Under the pieces are notes generated by a model that made no database searches, was not told the origin of the DNA, and worked only from the letters and a program-made list of their open reading frames with translations. Shown piece by piece: positions 22,371 to 30,924 of a stretch of 64,000 bases of DNA. A program made the translations under genes and the position numbers. Location of the stretch: the NCBI GenBank assembly GCA_963920635.1, contig OY987299.1:18713401-18777400 (forward strand), in the 5' to 3' direction. Numbering within the stretch: position 1 is the first letter of the stretch; every line of letters begins with the position of its first letter. The stretch comes from Pseudeuparius sepicola. Taxonomy: Eukaryota > Arthropoda > Insecta > Coleoptera > Anthribidae.

Positions 22371-23003
22371 TTATTCCAACCTTCTTCTATACAAGTCTGC
22401 TAACAAAAATTGATTATAATAAGAGTACAGTTCAAAAATGCAATATGTTTCCATGCTACATACCGCATTGCACATTAAAAATACAATTTCCATTACATTT
22501 ATGGCATAGTTACTACGTACTAATAATTCATTGACCTTATCTAAAAAATTAAGGTAAAAATCATACAATTCAAAATTAATCAAAAAGCTCATCCTTAAAG
22601 TCACATATGGTGCGATATTTAGTGGCTCGAAAACCTCTGCTATGGAAAACCATTGGCTAACACCATATTTTGCAAGCAACACTCGTTGATTTCCATCTGC
22701 AGTCAACATGGTTCTTAACAATATATCGTCAAATCTGATGAACATCGGGGTACCCAGGTTGTTGGTAAAGTTGTTTAAATTATTCACTAATTCTTTCCAC
22801 TCCAAATAGTCCAGCGAAATCACATTTCGTCGCACTGTTGATTGGATATTAACTTGGGGTTTGAAATATCTCATAATGCTCAAACCATTATTAATAATAT
22901 ATGTAGGTAATGTGAAGCATGATGATAGAAGCAGAGAATCTTCGCTTACATTGTTTACTTCTTCATGGTCGCTACCATCGGTTTCATAGCCGCTGTCAAC
23001 CAT
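22371..23003 (-). CDS. Uncharacterised acidic-headed protein (E1)
   Basis: 210 aa from ATG 23003. The frame is open further upstream, but that part overlaps the integrase gene, and the ATG follows the integrase stop closely (17 nt). The first 30 residues are acidic and Ser-rich (MVDSGYETDGSDHEE...); the rest is hydrophobic, helical and rich in Phe, Leu and Tyr with no membrane-protein layout. I do not recognise the family. It ends the long minus-strand gene block and converges on the CHHC gene. E1 and E2 differ at one residue (Gln/Arg in the VNIxST segment). Confidence 0.65.
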   Translation of the reverse strand: MVDSGYETDGSDHEEVNNVSEDSLLLSSCFTLPTYIINNGLSIMRYFKPQVNIQSTVRRNVISLDYLEWKELVNNLNNFTNNLGTPMFIRFDDILLRTMLTADGNQRVLLAKYGVSQWFSIAEVFEPLNIAPYVTLRMSFLINFELYDFYLNFLDKVNELLVRSNYAINVMEIVFLMCNAVCSMETYCIFELYSYYNQFLLADLYRRRLE

Positions 23004-23019
23004 CTTAACACTTGAAGCT

Positions 23020-23946
23020 CTACACGACGTTTGACTCAGAGATCCACGAGTCATGGTCTTTATCAAAGCCCAACCATCGTACTAGCACCTTCCCCCTCTT
23101 TCTACGAAGAATCTTTTCAACCAGGTAGACATCGGGATGTTCAGTTTTTTGCAATTCTTCGCGGTAAAACCCGCCCTTTATAGGACTTCCATTTAAATCC
23201 TCTAGAAGATATGTAGGCGGGTTGGTAATTTGTACTTTGCTTATTTTAAACAATTCTGTACTCCAACTAGGCATATATCCTTTGGCAAATACGTGTTTCA
23301 CTTTACTTATTCTCACAATATCTCCAACCTTCAATTTACTACCTCTGAAAATCTTCACGTGACTATACACTTTTTTAAGCAGATATTGTTCGTTACTTTT
23401 ATTAACTTGGTTGGGTTTCATCTGAATCACTCTATGCTTTCTGTTATTATACTCGGCAACTAGCGTAGGCAAATAATCATCCCATTTAAATTTACCATTT
23501 AGACTAAAATACTTAAATAATCGCTCTTTTAGAGTTCGTATTACTCTCTCGGCCATGGCGGCTTTCGTGATGCTAAAAGTGCTGTAATGACTAATTTTGA
23601 ATTTTCGCATCAAATTTTGAAATCTAGAGTTATAAAACTCTTTGCCCTGTTCAGTTTGAAGGTTGCGAGGCTTTCGAGTTCCCGATAGGATATCAGCAAA
23701 GGCGTTGGTAACATCTTCGGCAGACTTGGATTTGAGCGGTCTGCACCAAACAAATTTAGAGAAGCAATCGATTACAACCAGTATGAATTTGAAGCCATTA
23801 TTGTGACTAGCATACTGATCTAACTGCGCAAGATCAGCTTGCCACAAATCGTCTAAACCTTTAATGATAGTTCGACGACGTGGATAATTTTTTCGCGCTG
23901 GTTTATGTAATTCCTTAACTACTTGAATTTTTTCTTTACTATGCAT
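23020..23946 (-). CDS. INT: Retroviral-type integrase with chromodomain (E1)
   Basis: 308 aa. Inserts element DNA and creates the 6-bp target duplication. The rve core is clear: DLWQADL with D38, VIDCFSKFVW, then LQTEQGKEFYN, then AAMAERVIRTLK with E133. The catalytic triad should be D,D-35-E; here the central residue is Glu (E99, codon GAA) in both copies. The C-terminal 40 residues (YLVEKILRRK, VRWLGFDKDHDSWI) form a chromodomain, known from chromovirus-type integrases to steer insertion by binding histone marks. No HHCC zinc finger is evident at the N-terminus, as usual for Mavericks. Starts three bases after the preceding gene's stop. Confidence 0.95.
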   Translation of the reverse strand: MHSKEKIQVVKELHKPARKNYPRRRTIIKGLDDLWQADLAQLDQYASHNNGFKFILVVIDCFSKFVWCRPLKSKSAEDVTNAFADILSGTRKPRNLQTEQGKEFYNSRFQNLMRKFKISHYSTFSITKAAMAERVIRTLKERLFKYFSLNGKFKWDDYLPTLVAEYNNRKHRVIQMKPNQVNKSNEQYLLKKVYSHVKIFRGSKLKVGDIVRISKVKHVFAKGYMPSWSTELFKISKVQITNPPTYLLEDLNGSPIKGGFYREELQKTEHPDVYLVEKILRRKRGKVLVRWLGFDKDHDSWISESNVV

Positions 23947-23948
23947 GA

Positions 23949-24347
23949 CTATGCTCCACCCTCAAGGATCTCTGCAAGTCTGAGAGATAGTAAGGATTGC
24001 ATGCTCTTACCAGTTATTTTTAAATAATAATCTTCCATAGTTTTAACCAACGCTCTCAATTCATCGATCTTATCTTGGAAATTGTCTATCATTGTGTTGC
24101 GAATATGAAGATCGCATTCATCAGAATGCTGTTTAAGATTTGTGTAAAAATATTGTAATGTATGAATGACCCCCTCATCGACATATTGTTTTGTGCTGGC
24201 ATCGCTTTCATCGATCGGGTGATTAACGTTGCTCAGTCTGCGGTTGCTACAATCATAGTTTCCTTCTAGAGTCAAATTTAATGTGTAAACAGGTGGGCAA
24301 GACCTGCTCCTTGATTTCGAGGCACGTCCGAACTTGTTTAAGGACAT
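23949..24347 (-). CDS. Fibre-like paralogue 2 (E1)
   Basis: 132 aa. Shares with its upstream neighbour the N-terminal M-x-LNKFGR peptide and the motif NRRLSNVNHPIDESDASTKQ-YVD. This RL-x-NV-x-P...DA-x-TKQYVD pattern is typical of phage tail-fibre/collar repeats. A helical, probably coiled-coil tail follows. The two genes look like a tandem duplication (roughly one-third identical) and lie between the ATPase/DUF8207 block and the integrase. A trimeric spike or fibre attached through the conserved N-terminal peptide is inference. Confidence 0.6.
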   Translation of the reverse strand: MSLNKFGRASKSRSRSCPPVYTLNLTLEGNYDCSNRRLSNVNHPIDESDASTKQYVDEGVIHTLQYFYTNLKQHSDECDLHIRNTMIDNFQDKIDELRALVKTMEDYYLKITGKSMQSLLSLRLAEILEGGA

Positions 24348-24354
24348 CTTTTAA

Positions 24355-24717
24355 CTAACTTGAATGATCTATAGGGACAAATCTGTCTAATAATTTGGGA
24401 TTTGGCCCGGACTGTTCACCAACCATTTTTAAATAACATTCTTCAACAATTTTAACAAATTTTCTTATTTCATCGATCTCTTTCTCCAAAGCGTCTTTCA
24501 CGCTACTCTCAATATTAACATCATGTTGTTCGAGCGTGACGTTAAAAGTTTTGAATGCCTCATTCATTTGTTTGTCAACATATTGCTTTGTCACAACATC
24601 ATTGCTGCTAATCGGATAATTAACGTTGCACAGTCTGCGGGTTTTCAAATCATAATCCCCGTCATTCAACGAGTAAGGAATAGTCCTTGAAACACGTCCG
24701 AACTTGTTTAAAGGCAT
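24355..24717 (-). CDS. Fibre-like paralogue 1 (E1)
   Basis: 120 aa, starting MPLNKFGRVSR, with the motif KTRRLCNVNYPISSNDVVTKQ-YVD near residues 26-50 and then a helical region with heptad-like hydrophobics. Paralogue of the next gene, 7 bp away. It lacks the longer basic/proline insert of paralogue 2 after the N-terminal peptide. Identical in E2. Confidence 0.6.
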   Translation of the reverse strand: MPLNKFGRVSRTIPYSLNDGDYDLKTRRLCNVNYPISSNDVVTKQYVDKQMNEAFKTFNVTLEQHDVNIESSVKDALEKEIDEIRKFVKIVEECYLKMVGEQSGPNPKLLDRFVPIDHSS

Positions 24718-24730
24718 CTTATAAATAACG

Positions 24731-25669
24731 TTAGAGAATAATTTTTGCTTCTTTCAATTCATTGATTATTGCTGTTATTTCGTTTTCGTGGGAAGTATTT
24801 CCGGCATCTTTTGATGCTATTAATAACCTTAACCTGTCCACAAGTTCATTAGGATCATCCCAGTAAACATATTCCACAGGTTTTGTGTTATACTTAAGAT
24901 GCATGCCAGAACCCTTTACAGGTGTGGAGGTAGCCACCGGGCCCTTCATAAGAGGTTTAATAATATTAGAATACTTATTTTTGTAGCTATGTTTTAATCG
25001 TCCGTTTGAAGTAAGATGAGCACCAGTGAGATTTAAAATATCTCTGTAACTTTTCAAATCATCATCAGTACCTTCTGGATTATTATAGAAAATTAGCTGG
25101 TAGAGACCATCAGTTCCCGCGAATCGGCTATTGTTGATGATTATATCACCAGACGTTTTTTCAAAATCGATATATTTATTTCCTAGCATCCATACTGATT
25201 TAGTTTCGTCATACTTAGGACCATATGTCCTATCGATTTTAAGTGAATTAGCCATAAAGTCTGTTATACATGGTATAGATACTTTAGGATACACAGTATC
25301 AAAATGCCTGTACACTTTGTCAATTCCTTTCTCAACATCATTTAACGTTTCATTCACTTCTCCTAAAAGTGCAATTGGACTTTTCAACGACTCGCGCCAC
25401 TTTTCCATAAATGATTCAACTTTTGGTTCAACTTTCGGTTTTACTTCCGGTTTTAATTCTTGCTTAACTTGTAAATTTGCTAGAGAGCTTGTCACAGGTT
25501 TGAACATTTTTTGTAAAGTTTCATTCTCATCAAATTTCCCTATTTTTAAGGCGGTGTATTTTTTTCTAATCGTTCGAGCTAGTTCACTGATTTTCTTTGC
25601 GCGCTGCGCTTCTTGAATCTGTTCTTGCATCGACATCTCGATTAATAATAAGCGTATTGTGCTTCTCAT
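24731..25669 (-). CDS. DUF8207-like conserved Polinton protein (E1)
   Basis: 312 aa from an ATG in ATGA overlap with the ATPase stop; an internal ATG at codon 12 is also possible. It has an N-terminal basic coiled coil, a Lys/Pro/Glu repeat (KPEVKPKVEPKVE, about 75-87), and a C-terminal domain with YGPKYDETKSVWMLGNKYI, INNSRFAGTDGLYQLIF and YVYWDDPNELVDRLRLLIAS. I recognise these as the widespread insect Maverick protein labelled DUF8207; its function is unknown. Co-transcription with the ATPase and fibre-like genes suggests a virion or packaging role. E1 has Met where E2 has Ile in the LQKxFKP segment. Confidence 0.75.
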   Translation of the reverse strand: MRSTIRLLLIEMSMQEQIQEAQRAKKISELARTIRKKYTALKIGKFDENETLQKMFKPVTSSLANLQVKQELKPEVKPKVEPKVESFMEKWRESLKSPIALLGEVNETLNDVEKGIDKVYRHFDTVYPKVSIPCITDFMANSLKIDRTYGPKYDETKSVWMLGNKYIDFEKTSGDIIINNSRFAGTDGLYQLIFYNNPEGTDDDLKSYRDILNLTGAHLTSNGRLKHSYKNKYSNIIKPLMKGPVATSTPVKGSGMHLKYNTKPVEYVYWDDPNELVDRLRLLIASKDAGNTSHENEITAIINELKEAKIIL

Positions 25670-26385
25670 AACTTTATATACCTATCAAAACCTATTCTAT
25701 AGCGTCCCTCATTCATATTGAAATCTTTAACAATAACTAGAGTTCCAAAATTATCATTCCAACAAAGCGAGCAGAGATTCTTGAAATCACCGTATGAGAT
25801 GTCTGGTGATACGTGCTCTTCATAAATATGTCTAAGGTTTACCTCATCTTGTTTAAACAAAACGATTACATTACAATTGTCTCGTATTAATTGCTTAGGT
25901 ATTTTTGAATATGTCTGGCAGAGATATGCAGCATCTATATTTTTATGACGACCCATGGAGTAATATTCTCTAATTTTTTCCTGTGTCCCACAAGCCACAT
26001 CATCGAAAATAAAAATTGAATTTTCTCTAGCCTCTGTTGGTGCAATGACGTCATCGTTTGAGCTAAATGGAAAATATCCAACACATTTTGCTTCTTTAAG
26101 CACGTCTTGTAGTAACTGATATTTAGGTTGGTATAGAGATTTACTGTAAAGGTAGATGTTCTTAAATTTTAAGCCATTCTCGTTGAATATTAAACTAAGC
26201 AGACTGTTTGTTTTACCACAACCGCTAGGACCGCAAAATATTGCTCTAATTGAATTTGGTAAGAGTACGCCATGTTTAGATTTCTCACTTCGAGCAAAAT
26301 CTAGATTTTCGATTGGTAGAGATAGTTGATGTGATTCGATACGCATCTTGTATACATCTAATAAGATAGCGTATGCTTGATGCAT
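25666..26385 (-). CDS. ATP: FtsK/HerA (A32-like) DNA-packaging ATPase (E1, intact)
   Basis: 239 aa. Pumps the genome into the capsid in viruses of this lineage. Walker A is GPSGCGKT (52-59), Walker B is IFIFDDV with D128/D129, followed by a Gln in the CQTYSKIPKQ segment that fits the sensor region. Usual length for Polinton ATPases. E2's copy has lost one base and is broken, so only this one is complete. Stop overlaps the next gene as ATGA. Confidence 0.92.
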   Translation of the reverse strand: MHQAYAILLDVYKMRIESHQLSLPIENLDFARSEKSKHGVLLPNSIRAIFCGPSGCGKTNSLLSLIFNENGLKFKNIYLYSKSLYQPKYQLLQDVLKEAKCVGYFPFSSNDDVIAPTEARENSIFIFDDVACGTQEKIREYYSMGRHKNIDAAYLCQTYSKIPKQLIRDNCNVIVLFKQDEVNLRHIYEEHVSPDISYGDFKNLCSLCWNDNFGTLVIVKDFNMNEGRYRIGFDRYIKL

Positions 26386-26461
26386 ATATACCTATCGGGA
26401 TGTAAATAATAAACAGTTTTTCGATTAAGAATATTTATTTTCTACAACTATTACAATACAT

Positions 26462-26884
26462 TTAAGGCATGTAAGCTCGAATCTTCTGCTGCACAATACT
26501 CCTACACAGCGGGCACTTCTCCATGGAGTTTGCACAACTCATACAGCATGCCAAATGTCCACATGGAACCAGCAAGACTTCTATGTTTCTGCAGTAGCAT
26601 ACTATACATAAAAAGTCTGGATTGGTGTTATTTACTTTTTCAGGTGGGATGTCCACAGGCTTGATTTCACGTTTAATAAATGGACAACTGGGACTCCAGC
26701 TAGCATGGTCTTGCCATGGATCATCATCCTTTTCCCATTTATATCCTTCAATATTGCAAAATGGACACCGGACAACATCTTCGTAATTCGTATAAAAAAA
26801 TCCTGCTCGGGCAAGCTTCTCTGATGATAGGGGGCTTGACCAGTTTTCAAACGTTCTTATAAGACTCTCGTAATTATGCTCCAT
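26462..26884 (-). CDS. IAP: BIR-RING inhibitor of apoptosis protein (E1)
   Basis: 140 aa. One BIR domain (RTFENW start; zinc ligands C40, C43, H60, C67 with the canonical C-x2-C-x16-H-x6-C spacing) and a C-terminal C3HC4 RING (C93, C96, C108, H110, C114, C117, C124, C127). This is the minimal layout of insect-virus type IAPs, which bind caspases or IAP antagonists through BIR and ubiquitinate through RING. It suggests the element blocks host cell death during replication. The start overlaps the 3' end of the membrane-protein gene by 28 bp. E1 has Arg72 in the linker after BIR; E2 has Gly. Confidence 0.95.
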   Translation of the reverse strand: MEHNYESLIRTFENWSSPLSSEKLARAGFFYTNYEDVVRCPFCNIEGYKWEKDDDPWQDHASWSPSCPFIKREIKPVDIPPEKVNNTNPDFLCIVCYCRNIEVLLVPCGHLACCMSCANSMEKCPLCRSIVQQKIRAYMP

Positions 26885-27282
26885 CGCTCATTCAGTAATA
26901 CTCTTACTATTTCAATAAATAATTTTGCTACTAGCAATGAAGAACATATAGTAATGTAGTAAATTAGTGGCACGAAAGCGAGGTCTTTTATATGTTGTTC
27001 TTGACTGAGGTCTCTGGGTGTGGCCATTGTGGGCGTGGTGGAAGGTGGGACCTCCCTCCACACACTTTCAGCAATCGTATGATTTTGGAATACTGCTCGA
27101 AGTTTAAACTGAGTAGCATTTTTAGGCAGTCTTGCTACCGAAATTTTTTCAACTACCGTTTTAAATGGGAAACATCTTTTATCCTGTTCGCAAATAGATA
27201 CCTTAGCATCTTCAGGGTTGTAAATATAGAACACATTATTTATTAATGAGAACAAAATAATGTGACCCAAACTCAGCAACAT
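26857..27282 (-). CDS. Predicted membrane protein (E1)
   Basis: 141 aa. Hydrophobic start (LLSLGHIILFSLINNVFYIY) looks like a signal peptide or anchor; the middle has two Cys close together (C31, C37), an N-glycosylation-type NAT/NHT pair and a Thr/Pro stretch; a second hydrophobic segment (LAFVPLIYYITICSSLLVA) lies near residue 105. The layout suggests a type I membrane or envelope-like protein. No family recognised. TATAAAAG precedes it by about 40 bp. Identical in E2. Confidence 0.6.
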   Translation of the reverse strand: MLLSLGHIILFSLINNVFYIYNPEDAKVSICEQDKRCFPFKTVVEKISVARLPKNATQFKLRAVFQNHTIAESVWREVPPSTTPTMATPRDLSQEQHIKDLAFVPLIYYITICSSLLVAKLFIEIVRVLLNERWSIITRVL

Positions 27283-27332
27283 CTTGATTATAACTGAAAT
27301 GTATCAGTAAATGTTCTTTTATATATACGGAT

Positions 27333-28568
27333 CTACATTAAATCTCGTACAGTTTCACTTAAAGGTAAATACTCCATGGTACAGTCATGCACAATTATGC
27401 AGTAGGCTCGAGTTCTATCAGGAAATCCATCACTATTTTCTATGTCCAACTTAACATCAACTGTGTTTATTTTTATAGATTCATTCCGGCGAGAACAGTC
27501 AATTACAAACAGGGTTGCATTATTTTTGTAATCTGCATAGCTAAGTAGCGGGCGACTCTCCATTGCATTCATGTAACTCGGATAAAATTCCACATAGTTG
27601 TGATAGGCCTCCAAAAAGTCGTTAGCAGCAAAATTCAATCTCTGACGTTCGAATGGAAAATATTCACCGTTTACAATTAATCTTACATCAGTCGCATCTA
27701 TGTGATCAAATGACGTGGGATTTTTTTTAGAATTATCATTGCGATCAGTCTGAAATCCAACTATGACGTACCGAGGAGTTGACGCGGCTGCTGACGATTT
27801 TACGGCCCATATTTCTCTTTGGGAGTTTACAGTAAGATTTGGCAATTCATGTAGCTCCCATTTGCGGAACGCCATTATAATTGGACGATCAATTTTTATA
27901 GATTTAAGCAGATCCAATCTAATGATATCATTCGGCTGAATATGTTTAACCTTTAATTCAATGTTGGAAATTGTTATTTCTGCAGTTATGGCAGGATCTG
28001 GTCTTGCAGCGTCTTGGGTTAGTAATAAGGCATTGTTATCATTTCGAGCTCGTATTAGTCTCACTGTTTGTTTACCACAAATTGCCATCTGATAATCGTT
28101 GAATATTCCAAACAGATGTTTTAGCGGTATTCTTACATTGAATGTTCCATCATTGTTAACAGCAAAAGATTTATTAACCCCAACCCAGCTTGCTGTTGAC
28201 ATGCATTTTTCGTCATTAGCAGTATAGCAAAGATACGATCTGATCGTACTCACAATTCCGGGGTTTCTCACTACTTCTACTTCCTTGCCATTTAGTTCAT
28301 AAGAAATTGAATCGAATAGAAATGCGGCACCGTTGTTGGCTAGTTTGCATTGTCCAGCACCGGTTTTCTTAGCCACTGTACCTTTGACAAAAATCGACGC
28401 ATCGTACATCAACAACCATGCATCACCCTGATTAATGGTTATTTCCACAGTATCATTATTCCTAAATGACTTTACAAATGGGTAATAGGTGCGCTTCTCT
28501 AAACGTTGAATAGATTCATCATAGGTTGGGGTGCGATGCACATTAAACACTTGAGGTGTTAGGGACAT
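27333..28568 (-). CDS. MCP: Major capsid protein, double jelly-roll type (E1)
   Basis: 411 aa from ATG 28568 (MSLTPQVFNVHRTPT); the frame extends two codons further only by a non-ATG start. Strand-rich throughout, with blocks LFDSISYELNGKEVE, NPGIVSTIRSYLCY, IPLKHLFGIFNDYQ and the late FPFERQRLNFAANDF. I recognise this as the Polinton/adintovirus hexon-like capsid protein. Size fits a double jelly-roll. A TATAAAAG box lies about 160 bp upstream within the preceding small gene. Identical in E2. Confidence 0.85.
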   Translation of the reverse strand: MSLTPQVFNVHRTPTYDESIQRLEKRTYYPFVKSFRNNDTVEITINQGDAWLLMYDASIFVKGTVAKKTGAGQCKLANNGAAFLFDSISYELNGKEVEVVRNPGIVSTIRSYLCYTANDEKCMSTASWVGVNKSFAVNNDGTFNVRIPLKHLFGIFNDYQMAICGKQTVRLIRARNDNNALLLTQDAARPDPAITAEITISNIELKVKHIQPNDIIRLDLLKSIKIDRPIIMAFRKWELHELPNLTVNSQREIWAVKSSAAASTPRYVIVGFQTDRNDNSKKNPTSFDHIDATDVRLIVNGEYFPFERQRLNFAANDFLEAYHNYVEFYPSYMNAMESRPLLSYADYKNNATLFVIDCSRRNESIKINTVDVKLDIENSDGFPDRTRAYCIIVHDCTMEYLPLSETVRDLM

Positions 28569-28764
28569 AGCCAAGTGCTTTCAAAAATTCTTGATTTTCC
28601 AACGAGAGACGATCTGCACTCTTCGGTGAAATATCTTTTAAAAATTGTTGATTTTCCAACGAGAGACGATCTGCACTCTTCGGTGAAATATTTGTTAGTG
28701 AATTTTTGGAGCATTGTGATTGCCTTTTATACGGTTGATATCTGTCATCAAAAACCAAAACCAT
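28543..28764 (-). CDS. Small LSxEN protein with a duplicated 19-aa unit (E1)
   Basis: 73 aa from ATG 28764 (MVLVFDDRYQPYK); a longer frame begins only with GTG. Two exact-length 19-residue units carry SPKSADRLSLENQ and then Q/E-FLK; the second ends FLKALGY. The LSxEN..FLKxLG ending recurs in small proteins next to Maverick capsid genes. The 57-bp DNA duplication keeps a second frame open as well, so which frame is used needs proof. Overlaps the capsid start by 26 bp. Confidence 0.55.
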   Translation of the reverse strand: MVLVFDDRYQPYKRQSQCSKNSLTNISPKSADRLSLENQQFLKDISPKSADRLSLENQEFLKALGYVPNTSSV

Positions 28765-28777
28765 TTTCACAAAAATT

Positions 28778-29488
28778 TCATACACGCTTCAACTCCAACC
28801 GTACAATTATTTCCTCACCTCTAAAATTTACAGGTTGAGAGTTCTGATCGAGAATATTTACAGTCAAATTATTAATCTCACGCTTTGCAACTGGCATGTA
28901 CACCAGATTTTTCGGAGACTCGTCTATAGCGTAACCAGGATCGCTGCTAACTGCAAACTCGTAAATCGTATGAGTTGGTTGATTTTTATAGTATGCTCCA
29001 GATGTTACGTTACAATCTATATGTATAGTTCTGACCTTCACGATATTTACAGATATATCAGAAGTATGTAATTGTCCAGACTCTAATAGACTAGGAGAAA
29101 ATCCTAACACATGAGCAATAGAGTCTGTTGGTAGAAAATCTACTGTATATTTATCACTGTAAATTTCACACTTTAAAGTACTGTTATTGGCTTTTATTGA
29201 AATTGGATTTTTCTGATCAGACTCCTCCTTTCTTAAAGCGCCAACTATGTACTTTTCTAGGGCCTCAATTTCGTACGAGCCTGTGGGGATTACTAAACAT
29301 TTGCGATACCCATCAGCATTTATATAATAAAATTTGTTGACACCAACATCTATATTGGGTATACTGTTATATGTGTGAAATCCTAGCAGGGCCAAACCAT
29401 ACTCAAAATCTGATTCTAAATGTATAGGAATATTAAAGTCAATAGACAGTGTGGAAGTAAATCCGTGTAGTGTGAACAACAGCGACAT
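28778..29488 (-). CDS. Penton-like minor capsid protein (E1)
   Basis: 236 aa. Blocks PTGSYEIEALEKYI, FLPTDSIAHVLGF, TIHIDCNVTSGAYY, THTIYEFAV, DPGYAIDESPKNLVYMPV and the closing DQNSQPVNFRGEEIIVRLEL match the single-jelly-roll penton protein of Polintons. It would occupy the capsid vertices and is a plausible docking point for the fibre-like proteins. Preceded by TATAAAAG 36 bp before the ATG. Identical in E2. Confidence 0.85.
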   Translation of the reverse strand: MSLLFTLHGFTSTLSIDFNIPIHLESDFEYGLALLGFHTYNSIPNIDVGVNKFYYINADGYRKCLVIPTGSYEIEALEKYIVGALRKEESDQKNPISIKANNSTLKCEIYSDKYTVDFLPTDSIAHVLGFSPSLLESGQLHTSDISVNIVKVRTIHIDCNVTSGAYYKNQPTHTIYEFAVSSDPGYAIDESPKNLVYMPVAKREINNLTVNILDQNSQPVNFRGEEIIVRLELKRV

Positions 29489-29627
29489 AATTGATGAATT
29501 CTCTCCTCAACTACCCCTTTTATAGAAAAACTTGAAAACTGTTATTGTTATTGTCTAATTGGTATTCAGAATATTTTCGGCGACTTTTGGGAACAAATTA
29601 AACACACTTCATATTTTGAAATTTTAT

Positions 29628-29981
29628 TTAGTTTCTTAGGAAGCTTAGACACAAATGACCACAGTTCATCTCGTTATAGTTTTGATAAGAATTGTTGTTA
29701 TATTCAACTTCAACCTCATTTCCCAAATATCTGATGAGTTCTTTTGGCGGTTTCAGGTTGCCAAAGCTGTCGAAATACTCGCATTTTCTTCCTCTCTTGC
29801 GATATGCCACCCAATGAGACCCGGAGTTCCTCTGCACATCCAAATTTAAAATGGCCGACTCATTTTTTCTCGGGTTTTTAGGTAGTGTATCTCTCATATA
29901 CACACCTCTAAAGTAAGGAATTCCATCGGCATATTTAAGTAAATCTAGGTTGGATAAAGGTCTGTTGGGCGGCTTCAATAG
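29628..29981 (-). CDS. PRO: Adenain-like cysteine protease, no ATG start (E1)
   Basis: The frame opens inside the end of the PLA2 gene, in the -1 register. Catalytic residues counted from a TTG start: H55 (GSHWVAY), D70 (YFDSFGN), Q99 and C106 (NCGHLC), the His-Asp-Gln-Cys order of adenovirus-type proteases. The conserved LSNLDLLKYA...FRGVYMRDTLP segment lies before the first in-frame ATG (codon 28), so initiation there would remove conserved sequence. Two slippery heptamers just before the PLA2 stop suggest synthesis by -1 frameshifting. Matures capsid proteins in related viruses. Confidence 0.85.
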   Translation of the reverse strand, partial: LLKPPNRPLSNLDLLKYADGIPYFRGVYMRDTLPKNPRKNESAILNLDVQRNSGSHWVAYRKRGRKCEYFDSFGNLKPPKELIRYLGNEVEVEYNNNSYQNYNEMNCGHLCLSFLRN

Positions 29982-30742
29982 TTTTTTTTCTTTAAAAAAA
30001 GACCGAACCCACGTTTATTTTTCCGCAAATAGAGTCCAGAACCGACGATCTTCATAGATTGCTTTCCATTCTCCATCAGCTTTTTTGTATTATTTACGTC
30101 AATTATTGTTTTGGCTATACTGCTAGCCCCTCCGGCTATAGAACCAAGGGCCCCTAAAGCAGCCAGTATAGGCAGAAGCGGGAGAAAACCTCCTTTCTTT
30201 TCTTCAAAGGGAATAATTCTAGGTATTCTTAGTTTACTTTTTCCACCCGCTTTTTTTATGTGCACGCGTGCTGCTCTCACGGCTGCTAACGATGATTTTT
30301 TCAATTTTTTTAGATCATTCAACTCATTGTTAGTAAAAGATTTCTTTAGGGCTTTTTCAACCTTCTTTACAATATCTCTTCTAAACGAAAATGGGCGTTT
30401 CATACCCATACCCAATTTCCTTTTAACTTTCATTGCACTCGTAACGAACCAGGCAGCTGTTTTCTCACCAAATTTGGCGTCTCTTGATTTGACTCTATCC
30501 CAAGCCCGATTTTCCAGTTCCCAATCTGCCTTGCGTCGTTCTTCTAATGATTTGTTTTTACTGTATGCAACATCATGAATTAAGCAAGATTCATCCAACT
30601 TGTTTATGCCAGTATCACCCCTAGAAAGACGTTTTTCTAATTTAGTACCAGGGCCACAATACTGGTATCCCGGAAAATGTAACTCGATCGGTAATTTGTC
30701 AATTAATGTGTTCAACACTCCACCCCCTTTAACAACCAGCAT
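29975..30742 (-). CDS. PLA2-domain virion protein with pVI-like tail (E1)
   Basis: 255 aa. Residues 22-60 carry a parvovirus-type phospholipase A2 core: calcium loop YCGPGT (28-33) and catalytic H56-D57 in IHDVAY. A long basic middle (about 85-185) follows, then a Gly/Ala/Leu hydrophobic segment (GGFLPLLPILAALGALGS, 184-201) and a basic C-terminus. Adenain consensus sites are visible: IAGG/A (202-206) and IVGS/G (232-236). It is probably a capsid-internal protein that opens membranes. E1 carries 8 bp (TGTGATTG) between its TATA box and ATG that E2 lacks. Confidence 0.88.
   Translation of the reverse strand: MLVVKGGGVLNTLIDKLPIELHFPGYQYCGPGTKLEKRLSRGDTGINKLDESCLIHDVAYSKNKSLEERRKADWELENRAWDRVKSRDAKFGEKTAAWFVTSAMKVKRKLGMGMKRPFSFRRDIVKKVEKALKKSFTNNELNDLKKLKKSSLAAVRAARVHIKKAGGKSKLRIPRIIPFEEKKGGFLPLLPILAALGALGSIAGGASSIAKTIIDVNNTKKLMENGKQSMKIVGSGLYLRKNKRGFGLFLKKKNY
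29981..29999 (-). promoter_or_regulatory. Tandem -1 frameshift heptamers (E1)
   Basis: In the PLA2 reading frame the minus strand reads T-TTT-TTA, AAG, then A-AAA-AAC two codons before the stop. Both are canonical X-XXY-YYZ slip sites, and the -1 frame from either leads into the protease ORF. No obvious pseudoknot follows. Same sequence at 37793-37811 in E2. Confidence 0.6.
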
Positions 30743-30822
30743 TGGATTGACACAGGTTTATTCAATCACACCCTCTTATATAGGGAAATAAAAAACACAC
30801 AAACAAATAATATTTTTTATTT

Positions 30823-30924
30823 TCACAACTTTACATTTCTAAACTTTTTAGTTAGTTCATACATAATAATCAAGCGTCTCAGCTCTTCGAGTGCCTCCAT
30901 ATATCGCCGCAGTCTCTCGCTCAT
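30823..30924 (-). CDS. 33-codon ORF in the right TIR (E1)
   Basis: Intact copy of the helical 33-codon ORF, although the gene it normally overlaps is destroyed here. Confidence 0.35.
   Translation of the reverse strand: MSERLRRYMEALEELRRLIIMYELTKKFRNVKL

Noticed and set aside
25131..25616. 161-codon ORF opposite the DUF8207-like gene (also 42175-42660)
   Set aside because: Antisense shadow without family pattern.
30111..30578. 155-codon ORF opposite the PLA2 gene (also 37214-37681)
   Set aside because: Antisense shadow of a well-supported gene; Phe/Ser-rich translation of Lys/Glu codons, no promoter.
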